Source of the DNA: Candidatus Saccharicenans subterraneus
GTDB lineage: Bacteria > Acidobacteriota > Aminicenantia > Aminicenantales > Saccharicenantaceae
Reading direction: 5' to 3'
Assembly (NCBI GenBank): GCA_003426165.1
Contig: QUAH01000005.1
Span: 158,050-222,049 of the forward strand
Length of the DNA stretch: 64,000 nucleotides
Position 1 is the stretch's first letter, and every line of letters starts with the position of its first letter. This document shows, one piece after another, positions 1-8,754 of this stretch. The notes beneath the pieces are model-generated. The model saw only the letters and a program-made list of their open reading frames with translations. It searched no databases and had not been told where the DNA came from. A program made the translations under genes and the position numbers.

Positions 1-1
1 C

Positions 2-487
2 TCTTCCGGGCAGAATCCCTTCGAATTTCCCGGCCTGAAACTGGTCCAGAGTTTCGAAGAGTCCAGGTTGATTGAGAAAACCCGCGGTTCAGCCATCATC
101 ATGGCCGGTTCGGGCATGTGCACCGGCGGCCGAATCAAGCAGCACCTGGTCAACAACATCAGCCGCCCGGAATCAACCATCCTGTTTGTCGGTTACCAGG
201 CCAGGGGAACCCTGGGCCGGCAGATTCTGGAAGGCCAGTCGCCGGTGCGTATTTACGGGCAGATGTACCAGGTCCGGGCCACGGTCGACCAGATTCAGGG
301 TTTCTCGGCTCACGCCGACCGGGCCCAGCTCTGGAAATGGCTGGGGTCGTTCCAAAAGACACCCAGGACAGTTTTCCTGATACACGGTGAAAAAGAAGTC
401 ATACAGCACTTTGCGGGGGAAATAAGCGAACAGACCGGCTGGCCGCTGGTAATTCCCGAATACCTGAGCGAATACCAACTTGACTGA
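2..487 (+). CDS. C-terminal part of beta-CASP/RMMBL metallo-beta-lactamase-fold RNA-processing protein (cut by window edge)
   Basis: The reading frame is open to the left window edge, so only about 160 C-terminal residues are visible. It shows SGMCTGGR, a beta-CASP region, and the GFSAHADR motif of the RMMBL metal-binding tail, followed by VFLIHGEKE. These are typical of COG1236 proteins, exonucleases or endonucleases related to CPSF/Ysh1 that process RNA in the cytoplasm. The catalytic HxHxDH motif should lie upstream of the window. The gene ends in TGA and is followed by two tight hairpins. The family is secure; the specific substrate is not visible. Confidence 0.85.
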   Translation, partial: SSGQNPFEFPGLKLVQSFEESRLIEKTRGSAIIMAGSGMCTGGRIKQHLVNNISRPESTILFVGYQARGTLGRQILEGQSPVRIYGQMYQVRATVDQIQGFSAHADRAQLWKWLGSFQKTPRTVFLIHGEKEVIQHFAGEISEQTGWPLVIPEYLSEYQLD

Positions 488-488
488 A

Positions 489-536
489 TTCCCGAATCGG
501 GAAATTTCATAAACCCGCGGACCGCGGGCAAATTTT
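489..536 (+). terminator. Two back-to-back hairpins after the RMMBL gene
   Basis: Immediately after the stop codon, TTCCCGAATCGGGAA (489-503) and CCCGCGGACCGCGGG (514-528) are both perfect 7-bp inverted repeats around one central base. The second is followed by CAAATTTTGTT, a weak U-tract. They could form a transcription terminator for the upstream gene. The rest of the gap up to 751 shows no gene. Confidence 0.4.
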
Positions 537-751
537 GTTGAGGCTTAAGCACCGGGTCTCCAGAAACGCGGATAAAATTCTTTTTGATAGGATATCCGGT
601 TACCCCAACCGCTGTTCATTGCCGCCCCTTCTATGTACCAATTAAAAAAACCGGGCTGGATCCGAAACGATGACTTAATCTGCCTGCTGAATAGCGGGCA
701 AGAAGGTATGGAAAGAGCCTGGCCATTCAGGAAGCAGGTACCAGAGTTAAC

Positions 752-2233
752 TTATTCCTTAAGTCCCGGCACTTCTGGCAGCCTGTCAAGACCGCAGGAG
801 GCGGCGTAAGCCTTCATGATTTTCCGAAGCTCTCCGGCCTTTTCCCGGCAGAGCTCGGGCCTCTGGTAGAGGGATAACCTCCTGGCGATTTCCTTGCCGG
901 CTCGCTGAAAGATATCGAGCCGGCCCAGGGCCGTCCAGGTATCGTAGACATCGCGGTCCAGGACCGAAGAAAAATAATGCTCCTGCCGGTACCACTTCCT
1001 GGTGTGGGGGAGAACCAGGAAATTGAAGTCCTGGCCAAGTTCAGAGAACAGGTGCACGGCCAGCGGTTTCTCCCTCAGGGCTATGCCCCGAACCAGCCTC
1101 AGGGCCTGGCCGCAGATATCGTTGTCGATGACCAGCTTTTCCAGGCTCTGGGTGCTCTCAAAATTGAGCATGCCGGCACCGGACACAACATTTATCCCGG
1201 CCAGGGCGGCCAGGGTGGCGCCCATGGCCGTCTCCAGCCCGGCCTGGGCATCGACCAGCTTGGAATCGCTTAAGCCCATGTAAGCGTGGGTGGGCAGGTT
1301 CAGATGCTTGGCCACCTGGGCGAAGGCGCAATCGATCATCATGGTTTCCGGGGCGCCCATCGGGGTGGTGCCTTTCCTCATGTCAAAACCAGCCGGAGAC
1401 CCGCCGAAGATTACCGGGGCCCCGGGCCTGGCCAGCTGGCAGATGACCAGCCCGCCGAAACTTTCGGCCAGCTGCTGGACCAGGGTGCCGGCCAGGGTCA
1501 CCGGGGAGGTGGCCCCGGTCAGGCCCATGGGTATGAGTTCCGACGGCACACCCAGCCGGCTACAATCGATGAGGCTCTGGGCGGTCAGCCGGCTCCATTT
1601 GAGGGGAGGGGAGGGACAGGCATCGAAGATGGCCAGCGGTTTTTCGGCCAGGGCCTTTTCCCCTCCGCGCGCTGCCACCAGCAGGTCCAGCATCGGCTTC
1701 AGGCTTTCCACCCGGAAAATCCCGGTGACAAAAGGCTTGCGGGAAAATAGCAGGCCCAGGTACAGCCGGTAGATGTCGGCCATTTCTTTTGGAACATCGG
1801 CACTGACCAGGGCCGTGCTCTGGAAATCTAGGTTTTCCAGCGTTTCCACCAGTTGATAAAGGGTAACCAGGTCGGAGGTGCCGGCTTCCCGCTCCTTCAG
1901 AGTTGTGGAGTCAAGGATCTTGATGGCAGCCGAACCGGGGTCAAAGTGAACTTCGTCCCGGCCCACCAGGTATTCACGGCTACCCTCCAGGTCATAGAGC
2001 CTGATTTCTGGCGGGCAGGTCTTCAGGCATTTTTCCACCAGGCCCCTCTCTATAAAGACCCGGTTTTTGGCCCGGTCTATTTTCTGGCCGGCGTCCGCCA
2101 GGAGCTTCAGGGCTTCCTCGTTTTCGATAAACAGGCCCACTTTTTCCAGCAGCTCAAAAGATTCCTCAATAATCTGCTCCACGGCCTGCTGGCTCAAGAA
2201 CCTGACCCGGGGTCTGAGAACTTCCTCAGTCAT
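752..2233 (-). CDS. Trimethylamine methyltransferase (MttB) family, non-pyrrolysine type
   Basis: A 493-residue member of the MttB superfamily (COG5598), which transfers a methyl group from a quaternary or tertiary amine to the Co(I) corrinoid of a partner protein. The family-typical stretch AYMGLSDSKLVDAQAG is visible. The frame is open throughout with no in-frame amber codon, so it is not a pyrrolysine enzyme. Pyrrolysine-free members characterised elsewhere (MtgB, MtpB, MtcB) act on glycine betaine, proline betaine or carnitine; which substrate applies here cannot be read off. The ATG at 2233 was chosen because GGAGGT sits just upstream; an upstream in-frame start lies inside the preceding gene. 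It overlaps the stop of the corrinoid-protein gene by 8 bp, implying translational coupling. Confidence 0.9.
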   Translation of the reverse strand: MTEEVLRPRVRFLSQQAVEQIIEESFELLEKVGLFIENEEALKLLADAGQKIDRAKNRVFIERGLVEKCLKTCPPEIRLYDLEGSREYLVGRDEVHFDPGSAAIKILDSTTLKEREAGTSDLVTLYQLVETLENLDFQSTALVSADVPKEMADIYRLYLGLLFSRKPFVTGIFRVESLKPMLDLLVAARGGEKALAEKPLAIFDACPSPPLKWSRLTAQSLIDCSRLGVPSELIPMGLTGATSPVTLAGTLVQQLAESFGGLVICQLARPGAPVIFGGSPAGFDMRKGTTPMGAPETMMIDCAFAQVAKHLNLPTHAYMGLSDSKLVDAQAGLETAMGATLAALAGINVVSGAGMLNFESTQSLEKLVIDNDICGQALRLVRGIALREKPLAVHLFSELGQDFNFLVLPHTRKWYRQEHYFSSVLDRDVYDTWTALGRLDIFQRAGKEIARRLSLYQRPELCREKAGELRKIMKAYAASCGLDRLPEVPGLKE

Positions 2234-2900
2234 GTTTACCTCCCCGGCCGGACAGCAGGTTCCGGGCCACGGAGACCGCCTGGACGGCACTTTCCCCGTA
2301 ACCATCCGCACCGATTTCCCGGGCAAACTTTTCGGTAACCGGAGCGCCACCGACCATCACCTTGAATCTATCCTTGAGGCCACGGCTGACCAGCAGTTCC
2401 ACCACCCTTTTCTGATTGAGCATGGTGGTGGTCAGCAGGGCCGACAGAGCAATGATATCAGCCTTCTCCCGTTCGGCTGTTTCCACGAACCTTTCCACCT
2501 TGACATCGGCTCCCAGGTCGATGACCTCGAAACCCGAGGCCCGCAGCATGGAGGCCACCATGTTTTTACCGATGTCGTGGATATCGCCTTCAACCGTGCC
2601 GATGACCACCCGGCCGGCCGACTTCAGGCTCTGCCCGGAGGATTTCAGGGCTTCCTGGAGCACGGTCATGGCCGCTTTCATGGCCTCGGCCCCGGCGATG
2701 AGCTCCGGCAGGAAATAATCGCCGGCTTCCCACAGGCGGCCCACTTCCTCGATGGCCGGAACGCAGGCCTGCTCGATCACCTGAAGCGGCTTCAGCCCGG
2801 CGTCCAGCGCTTTTTCGGCCAGCGGCCCGGCCTCATCCACCAGGCCCTGGACTATGGCCTGGCTCAAGGCTTGAAGATGGCTATTCGGTTCTGGTTTCAT
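2226..2900 (-). CDS. Methyltransferase cognate corrinoid protein
   Basis: A 224-residue B12-binding protein of the MtbC/MttC type. Residues 1-90 match the helical cap domain; the cobalamin domain follows with the DxHxxG lower-ligand motif as D106-I-H108-D-I-G111 in GDIHDIGKN. His108 would coordinate cobalt. It carries the methyl group between the MttB-like enzyme downstream and the homocysteine methyltransferase upstream. The ATG at 2900 has AAGGAGA seven bases before it; an upstream TTG in frame overlaps this ribosome binding site and is unlikely. Third gene of the corrinoid operon. Confidence 0.93.
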   Translation of the reverse strand: MKPEPNSHLQALSQAIVQGLVDEAGPLAEKALDAGLKPLQVIEQACVPAIEEVGRLWEAGDYFLPELIAGAEAMKAAMTVLQEALKSSGQSLKSAGRVVIGTVEGDIHDIGKNMVASMLRASGFEVIDLGADVKVERFVETAEREKADIIALSALLTTTMLNQKRVVELLVSRGLKDRFKVMVGGAPVTEKFAREIGADGYGESAVQAVSVARNLLSGRGGKHD

Positions 2901-2924
2901 CCCTGTCTCCTTTGCCAATACTGT

Positions 2925-3821
2925 TCAGTTGATTTTATCAAAAAAGGAACTTATTTTTTCAGCAATTTTTTTTATGTATTCCGGAGAGGTTCCACAGCAA
3001 CCGCCGATGACCCTGGCCCCGGCTTCAATCAACTCCGGAATGAAATCGGCATATTCACCCGGGCCCAGCTCGTAAAAGGTGGAGCCATCGGGTCCAACCT
3101 GTGGCTGGCCGGCATTGGCCTGGGCAATCAGCGGTCGGGAGCTCAGAGAACGCAGGGTTTTAATCAGACCGATCATGTCGGCCGGTGACAGGGTGCAATT
3201 GGCCCCAAAGGCTTCCACGGTGTTTTCTTCCATGGTTCTGATAAAAGTCTCGGGCGACACTCCCATGATGGTGAAATACCCGCGCCTGGTAAGGTTGAAG
3301 GTCATGGTTACCAAGACCGGAAGAGAACAGGCTTCCCTGGCTGCCCTTAAAGCGGCCAGAGACTCTCTCAGGTCATACTGAGTTTCTATCAAAAGAAAAT
3401 CGACGCCGCCGGCAGCCAGGCCCTCGACCTGGGGCCTGAAAGCTTCAAGTAATTGGTCTTCGGTCAGGTCTCCAACCGGCTTTAAGAATTTACCCGTTGG
3501 CCCGATGCTCCCCCCAACATAACGGCCTTCGGGACAGACGCTCCGGGCCAGCTGAGCGGCCTTAAAGTTAAGTTCGTAAGTCCTGCTCTCCAGCCCATAA
3601 CCGGCCAGCTTGAGGGCATTCCCGCCGAAGGAATTGGTCAGAACGGCCAGGGAGCCGGCTTCATAATAAGAGCGGTGAATCCCGGCCACCTCTTCCGGCC
3701 TTTCTTCGTTCCAGGATTCGGGACAATGACCGGGAGGCAGCCCGGCCCGAAATAGCTCGGTGCCCATAGCCCCGTCGAGGAGAAAAACCTGTTTTTCCGT
3801 TAACTTCTTTATGTCAAACAT
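2925..3821 (-). CDS. Homocysteine S-methyltransferase (MetH N-terminal type)
   Basis: A 298-residue zinc-dependent homocysteine methyltransferase barrel (pfam S-methyl_trans). The three zinc cysteines are present: C209 in FGANC and C275-C276 in GGCCGT. DGAMGTEL at residues 16-23 is the usual N-terminal signature. It is a stand-alone equivalent of the first module of MetH, without folate, B12 or activation domains. Its neighbours supply a separate corrinoid protein, so it probably takes the methyl group from that protein and makes methionine. The start at 3821 has GGAGGG upstream and overlaps the RACo stop by 8 bp. Confidence 0.9.
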   Translation of the reverse strand: MFDIKKLTEKQVFLLDGAMGTELFRAGLPPGHCPESWNEERPEEVAGIHRSYYEAGSLAVLTNSFGGNALKLAGYGLESRTYELNFKAAQLARSVCPEGRYVGGSIGPTGKFLKPVGDLTEDQLLEAFRPQVEGLAAGGVDFLLIETQYDLRESLAALRAAREACSLPVLVTMTFNLTRRGYFTIMGVSPETFIRTMEENTVEAFGANCTLSPADMIGLIKTLRSLSSRPLIAQANAGQPQVGPDGSTFYELGPGEYADFIPELIEAGARVIGGCCGTSPEYIKKIAEKISSFFDKIN

Positions 3822-5619
3822 CGTTTGCCCTCCAGTACCGGCGGCCAAGGCTTAAAGCCTTTAAGAATTCACCCTGAAAATTTTCCTGCCCGGCCAGGGA
3901 AATGTGTTGAACCTTAAGCGGAAGTCTGGCAGCGGATTTCCTGGCCTGGCCGCTGAGCAACAACAGCTCCGCCCCGGCCAGTGAAGCATTGCCGGCAAAA
4001 ATGATCTTTCGGCGGGGCAGGGGAGGGAGAAGTCCAGCGGCAATACACTGGCCCGGGTCAATCGAGCTACCAAAGACTCCGGCCAGGTAAAGCCCGTCCA
4101 GTTCGGTCCAGTCCAGCCCGGCCGTGCCCAGCAGGAGCCGCATTCCGCTCTTGAGGGCAGCCAGGGCCAGCTGCAACTTTCTGATGTCAATCTGGCTTAG
4201 GGCCAGGCCCGGGGCCACAGGTACTTCTGAGCGGCCAGCGGTAATCCGGCCCGAAGGCAGTAACCAACCGGCCCTCAGCGATTCGGCCAGGACACCCAGC
4301 AGGCCCGAACCGCACAACCCGGTCGGTTTTTTCCGGCCTATCGTCCGGTACTCAAAACTGCCCCCTGACCATTTCACGTACTCAATGGCCCCGGGCAGGG
4401 CCGGTTGCCCGCAGGAAATTCCGCTGCCCTCAAAGGCCGGGCCGGCCGCGGTGGAAGCAACCAAAATCTTCTTTCCCTTTTTAAGGGCAATTTCTCCGTT
4501 GGTGCCAAGGTCCACGTAGAGATAGTTTCCGGGTTTATCGGGCAGCCCGGTATAAACCAGGCCGGCCGAAATATCGCCCCCGACAAAACCTCCGAGGTTG
4601 GGGCTGATAAAGACCATGGCCTGCGGATTAAGCTTCAGTCCGACTTCTGAAGCCGGAACCGGGTCATGGCACAAGAAGGCTGGCCTGAAGGGAGCCCGCC
4701 CCAGCGAGTCAACCGGCTGGTTTAGGAGAATGTGGTTCATGACTGCGTTGCCGGCCAGGCAGACGGCATAAATCCATTTTGGTTTGACCCCGGCCTCCCG
4801 GGCCAGGGATGCGGTCAGTTGTGCGATCGATTTGAGAGCAGCCTGCTGGAGCTTCTTCAGGTTGCCAGGTTTTTCGACAGAAAAAGCAATCCTGGAAATA
4901 AGGTCGGCCCCGAAGGCTGCCTGCAGGTTGGCCACGCTGGCCGAGGTTAGGGTTTTTCCCTTCACCAGGTCAAGCAGCCTGGCCGAAACGGTGGTGGTTC
5001 CCAGGTCGAGGGCCAGGCCAAGAATTCTATCATCGCTGCGCCCGGCTTCCAGGTCCAGCAGCAACCTGTCATCATAGATCACGGCCGTGGACTGGCGCCG
5101 CGAGGCGCCCACGTTTTTTGGTTTTTGCTCCGCGGCTGGACTTAATACCAGCTGCTTTAGGCCCAGACCGGACTTGATGGCCGACACCAGCCGTTCTTCT
5201 GCGGATAGATCTTCTCTTGAGAGCCGCAAAACATATTTTTTAACGAGCGGGTTAAAATCCCTTAGTGCAGGTCGATCGCTTCCAGGAAACATTCCGGCCA
5301 GATTCTTTATTTCCGGCTGGAGGAGAAGGTCATCCGGGATTCTAACAGTCAGGGACTGGTGGAGGCGGAGCTGGCAGGCCAGGCGAAAGCCGGGCGGAAA
5401 CCGTCGCCCGAGCCTCAATTTTCTTTCGGCTTCAGTCTCTTCGAGCAGTCGTCCGCTTTTAATTTCAACCAGGCACCGGCCGCAGATTCCCCGCCCCTGG
5501 CAATAGAGCTTGATGGGCAGGCCAGCCCGGAACAGGACCCGGGAAAGAGTCTGGCCCGGCCTGGCCTCAGCCATTATGACTTTGTCGCCAGCTAACAGCT
5601 TTACTCTTATCTTGCTCAT
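3814..5619 (-). CDS. RACo-type corrinoid activation protein (2Fe-2S ferredoxin domain plus ASKHA ATPase)
   Basis: A 601-residue protein with an N-terminal plant-type 2Fe-2S domain (C40, C46, C49, C82, spacing CX5CX2CX32C) and a C-terminal actin-like ATPase region (pfam DUF4445) containing ALDLGTTTVSARLL and DLGTNGEIAL. RACo proteins reductively reactivate corrinoid proteins whose cobalt has been oxidised to Co(II), using ATP and an electron donor. First gene of the operon, so it should serve the corrinoid protein encoded two genes downstream. A GGGAGAG lies about 14 bases before the ATG, a long spacing. Family assignment is firm. Confidence 0.92.
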   Translation of the reverse strand: MSKIRVKLLAGDKVIMAEARPGQTLSRVLFRAGLPIKLYCQGRGICGRCLVEIKSGRLLEETEAERKLRLGRRFPPGFRLACQLRLHQSLTVRIPDDLLLQPEIKNLAGMFPGSDRPALRDFNPLVKKYVLRLSREDLSAEERLVSAIKSGLGLKQLVLSPAAEQKPKNVGASRRQSTAVIYDDRLLLDLEAGRSDDRILGLALDLGTTTVSARLLDLVKGKTLTSASVANLQAAFGADLISRIAFSVEKPGNLKKLQQAALKSIAQLTASLAREAGVKPKWIYAVCLAGNAVMNHILLNQPVDSLGRAPFRPAFLCHDPVPASEVGLKLNPQAMVFISPNLGGFVGGDISAGLVYTGLPDKPGNYLYVDLGTNGEIALKKGKKILVASTAAGPAFEGSGISCGQPALPGAIEYVKWSGGSFEYRTIGRKKPTGLCGSGLLGVLAESLRAGWLLPSGRITAGRSEVPVAPGLALSQIDIRKLQLALAALKSGMRLLLGTAGLDWTELDGLYLAGVFGSSIDPGQCIAAGLLPPLPRRKIIFAGNASLAGAELLLLSGQARKSAARLPLKVQHISLAGQENFQGEFLKALSLGRRYWRANDV

Positions 5620-5656
5620 TATTGCTTTGAATCTCTCCCGGTCAACCTTCGAGATA

Positions 5657-5684
5657 ATTGTATTAAATTGCCCGGCTCCGTTAA
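5657..5684 (-). promoter_or_regulatory. Possible promoter of the corrinoid methyltransfer operon
   Basis: On the minus strand, TTAACG (5684-5679) and TACAAT (5662-5657) are separated by 16 bp, about 40 bp before the RACo start codon. The -10 is good and the -35 is weak. No B12-box sequence of a cobalamin riboswitch was found in this intergenic region. Confidence 0.3.
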
Positions 5685-5837
5685 ACAGGGAATTTGTCAG
5701 GCTGTTTATTTGCTTTTAGCAGATGTTAACCAAGTCCGTCAGCGTTTTGAAGAAACTCTAATCCATAATAAAGAGCTTGACCCCGGTCGGTCAGATAGGC
5801 TAAAACAACTGGGACAGGAAAATATGGCCTGAAAATT

Positions 5838-5853
5838 TCTGAATAGATTCAGA
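5838..5853. promoter_or_regulatory. 16-bp palindrome upstream of tldD
   Basis: TCTGAATAGATTCAGA is a perfect 7-bp inverted repeat around AG, about 30 bp before the tldD start codon and just ahead of its ribosome binding site AAGGAGAG. It could be an operator or a small leader hairpin. No regulator is known from the sequence. Confidence 0.3.
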
Positions 5854-5884
5854 CCAACCCGAATCGTGATTTAAGGAGAGCGCC

Positions 5885-7408
5885 ATGAAAGATGTTTTTC
5901 CCGGGCTCCAACCCATCAACCGGCGGAAGTTTCTGAGCCTCGGTCTTCAGGGTGGACTGGCCCTGGCTGCCACCCCGGTCCTGGTCAGGTCGCTGCTGGC
6001 CGGGGAAGGACAGAAACTCCAGGTGCCGGACGAGCTTCTGAAAAAGGCCCTGGCCGCGGCCCTGAAACGGGGCGGCGATTTTGCCGATGTTTACGTGGAA
6101 AATCGCGTATCCAGGAGCCTGCTTCTGGAGGAAGGCAGGTTCAAGAGCGCGGTCTTTGGCCTGATCCGGGGGGCCGGGGTCAGGGTGATCGACGGAGATA
6201 AGACCGGCTACGCCTACACCGACGAGCTGACCGAAGAAAAAATCCTGAGGGCGGCCGAGGTCGCTTCGTTTATCGCCACCTCGGGAAAGAAAACCCAGCC
6301 GCTTGCCCTCAAGGAACAAAAGAGGCCATCCTACATCAGGGTCAAGATTCCACTGCAGGAGGTGGCTGACGCCAGGAGAATGGAAATCATGAAAAGGGCT
6401 CACGAGGCGGCCCTGGGCTACGACCAGCGCATCAAGATGGCCAGCATAGATTACTACGACGAAATAAGGGACAGGATAATAGCCACTTCAGAAGGGGTTT
6501 TGCTCAGAAGCAGCCTGCCGCTTATTTTCTTCATCGTCCAGACCCTGGCGGTGGGTAATAACACCTCCCACATGGGCCGGGAGAGGCTCAGCCGGCACGC
6601 CGGCCTGGAGATGTTTGACGAGCTGCCGCCGGAAAAAGCAGCCCGGGAAGCGGCCCGGGAATCGGTGGTCATGCTGGAAGCCCGCGAGGCCCCGGCCGGC
6701 AAGATGGACGTGGTCATCCAGAACGGCTGGGGCGGGGTGCTGGTCCATGAAGCGGTCGGGCACCCGCTCGAAGCCGATAACATATCCAGGGAAACCGGGG
6801 CCTTTGTCGGCAAGCTCGGGCAGAAGGTGGCCGCCGATATCTTTACCATGGTCGACGACGGCAGCCTGCCCAACTTCCGCGGAACAACTGACTTCGACGA
6901 CGAGGGCACCCAGATGAAAAAGAATGTCCTGATAGAAAATGGTGTCCTGGTCAAGTACATGACTGATGTCCTGTCGGCCAAGCAGCTTAAAATGGAGAGG
7001 ACCGGAAATGGCCGCCGCGAGAGCTTTCGCTATTACCCCATACCCCGGATGACCAATACCTACATCGAAAAGGGCAAGGATAAGCCAGAAGATATCGTGG
7101 CTTCGACCAAATCGGGCCTCTACGTTCAGAGCCTGAGCGGAGGCAGCGTCAACCCGACCACCGGTGTTTTTAACTTCACCTGCCGGGAAGCTTACCTCAT
7201 CGAAGACGGCAAGAAGACCGTGCCGGTCAGGGGGGCCACCCTCATCGGGAGCTGCCTTGATATCATCACCAAGATAGACGCGGTGGGCAATGACCTTGAT
7301 TTCGGCCCAGGTATATGCGGCAAGGGTCAATCGGCCGAGGTTACGGCCGGGCAGCCGACGGTCAGGATCAGGGGCATCACCGTTGGCGGAACCAGGCAGA
7401 GAGGTTAA
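5885..7408 (+). CDS. tldD: TldD-family metalloprotease with Tat-like signal
   Basis: A 507-residue TldD/PmbA-family subunit. The catalytic HExxxH motif is HEAVGH near residue 288, in VLVHEAVGHPLEADN, and the C-terminal GICGKGQ element is present. In E. coli TldD pairs with TldE as a heterodimeric cytosolic peptidase that degrades unfolded peptides and processes some RiPPs. The N-terminus here carries INRRKFLSLG followed by a hydrophobic glycine/alanine-rich stretch (residues 12-40), resembling a twin-arginine signal, so export is inferred. AAGGAGAG precedes the ATG. Its stop overlaps the next start region (TAATG), consistent with a tldD-tldE operon. Confidence 0.92.
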   Translation: MKDVFPGLQPINRRKFLSLGLQGGLALAATPVLVRSLLAGEGQKLQVPDELLKKALAAALKRGGDFADVYVENRVSRSLLLEEGRFKSAVFGLIRGAGVRVIDGDKTGYAYTDELTEEKILRAAEVASFIATSGKKTQPLALKEQKRPSYIRVKIPLQEVADARRMEIMKRAHEAALGYDQRIKMASIDYYDEIRDRIIATSEGVLLRSSLPLIFFIVQTLAVGNNTSHMGRERLSRHAGLEMFDELPPEKAAREAARESVVMLEAREAPAGKMDVVIQNGWGGVLVHEAVGHPLEADNISRETGAFVGKLGQKVAADIFTMVDDGSLPNFRGTTDFDDEGTQMKKNVLIENGVLVKYMTDVLSAKQLKMERTGNGRRESFRYYPIPRMTNTYIEKGKDKPEDIVASTKSGLYVQSLSGGSVNPTTGVFNFTCREAYLIEDGKKTVPVRGATLIGSCLDIITKIDAVGNDLDFGPGICGKGQSAEVTAGQPTVRIRGITVGGTRQRG

Positions 7409-7419
7409 TGGAGGAAAAA

Positions 7420-8754
7420 ATGGATTACAGAGCAATCGCCGAACAGGTCATAAAAATCTGCAAGCAGAAGGGAGCCGACCAGGCTGAAGCCTACCTGGCC
7501 AGCGGCCGGGAACTCAGCCTTGAGGTCAGAAATGGAAAGATCGAGAGCATCCAGGAAGCCAGCAGCTACGGCCTGGGCCTCCGGGTCATCAGCGGCCACA
7601 AGCTGGGCTTTGCCTACGTCAATGATTTCCGGCCGGAAAGCCTGGAAGAAACGGTCAGGCGGGCCCTGGATTTCGCCAGGATTCTGACCGCGGATGAAAA
7701 TAACGTCCTGCCCGACGACCCGGCAATGACCGAGGTCAGGGGGCTGTATGACCCCGGGCTGAGCCAGATACCCCTTGACAGGAAAATTGCCCTGGCCCGG
7801 GAGGTGGAAAGCCTGGCCCTGAAGGTCAAGGGAATTACCAGGAGTGAGGGAGCCAGGTACGGAGAAAGCGAGAGCGAAATCGTCCTGGCCAACTCCCTCG
7901 GCCTGGTCAAAAGCTATAAGTCCAGCGGTTGCGGCTTCGGGGTTGGGGCGATAGCCGAAAAGGGCGAGCAGAAATCCAGCGGTTACGAGTCCTGCCAGCG
8001 CCGTTTCTTTGCGGACTTAAAGCCCCCGGCTGAAGTGGCCAAGCGGGCAGCGGACCTGGCCCTGGAAATGCTCGACCCCCGGCCGGTAAAAACCCAGCGG
8101 GCGGCGGTCATTCTTGACCCGGACGTGGCCTTTGCCATCCTGGGTGGAATCATCCAGGCCATAAACGGCGAGCGGGTGCTGCAGGGAGCCAGCTTCCTGG
8201 GGAAAAAGCTCGGCCAGAAAATCGCTTCCGAGCTCATCACCATCATTGACGACGGCACCCTGGAAAAGGGCCTGGCCAGCGCCCCCTTCGACGGGGAGGG
8301 AGTGCCCACGCAGAAACGGCCGGTAGTGGAGAACGGAATCCTTAAAGGATTTCTCTACAACACCTATGCCGCCAGAAGAGCCGGGGTCAAGAGCACCGGC
8401 AACGCCAGCCGGGGCGGATTTGACAGCCTGCCCGGCATCGGCCCGCATAATTTCTACATCGCCGCCGGAAAGATGAAACCCGAGGAAATAATCGCTGCCA
8501 CCGACAGGGGAGTGCTGGTCAAGGAAGTGACCGGCTACGGCATAAACCCGGTCAACGGCAACTTCAGCGGAGGAGCCGCCGGCCTGTGGATTGAAAACGG
8601 GAAAATAGCCTTCCCGGTAAAAGGCATTACCATCGCCGGCACGGCCGAGGAGATGCTGAACGGAATAGACATGCTGGGCAACGACCTGGACCTCAACCGC
8701 AGCCGGACCGCCCCCACCCTTAGGATTAAATCTCTGCAGATCGGCGGCGAGTAA
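7420..8754 (+). CDS. tldE: TldE/PmbA-family subunit (TldD partner)
   Basis: A 444-residue PmbA/TldE protein. It aligns in layout with TldD but lacks HExxxH, as expected for the non-catalytic partner that closes over the TldD active site. GGAGG at 7410-7414 points to the ATG at 7420; an in-frame ATG at 7408 overlapping the tldD stop is the alternative. No signal peptide is visible, unlike its partner, so either it is co-exported bound to TldD or the Tat-like signal on TldD is not functional. Confidence 0.9.
   Translation: MDYRAIAEQVIKICKQKGADQAEAYLASGRELSLEVRNGKIESIQEASSYGLGLRVISGHKLGFAYVNDFRPESLEETVRRALDFARILTADENNVLPDDPAMTEVRGLYDPGLSQIPLDRKIALAREVESLALKVKGITRSEGARYGESESEIVLANSLGLVKSYKSSGCGFGVGAIAEKGEQKSSGYESCQRRFFADLKPPAEVAKRAADLALEMLDPRPVKTQRAAVILDPDVAFAILGGIIQAINGERVLQGASFLGKKLGQKIASELITIIDDGTLEKGLASAPFDGEGVPTQKRPVVENGILKGFLYNTYAARRAGVKSTGNASRGGFDSLPGIGPHNFYIAAGKMKPEEIIAATDRGVLVKEVTGYGINPVNGNFSGGAAGLWIENGKIAFPVKGITIAGTAEEMLNGIDMLGNDLDLNRSRTAPTLRIKSLQIGGE

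Noticed and set aside
752..2233. Pyrrolysine-containing MttB
   Set aside because: The frame contains no internal TAG, so no readthrough needs to be assumed.
2067..3188. Long plus-strand open frame opposite the corrinoid operon
   Set aside because: It is antisense to well-supported genes with conserved motifs, and its translation is rich in low-complexity Gly/His/Gln typical of shadow frames in GC-rich DNA.
5620..5884. Cobalamin riboswitch before the RACo operon
   Set aside because: No B12-box-like sequence or suitable folded core was seen on the minus strand; the leader is also short.
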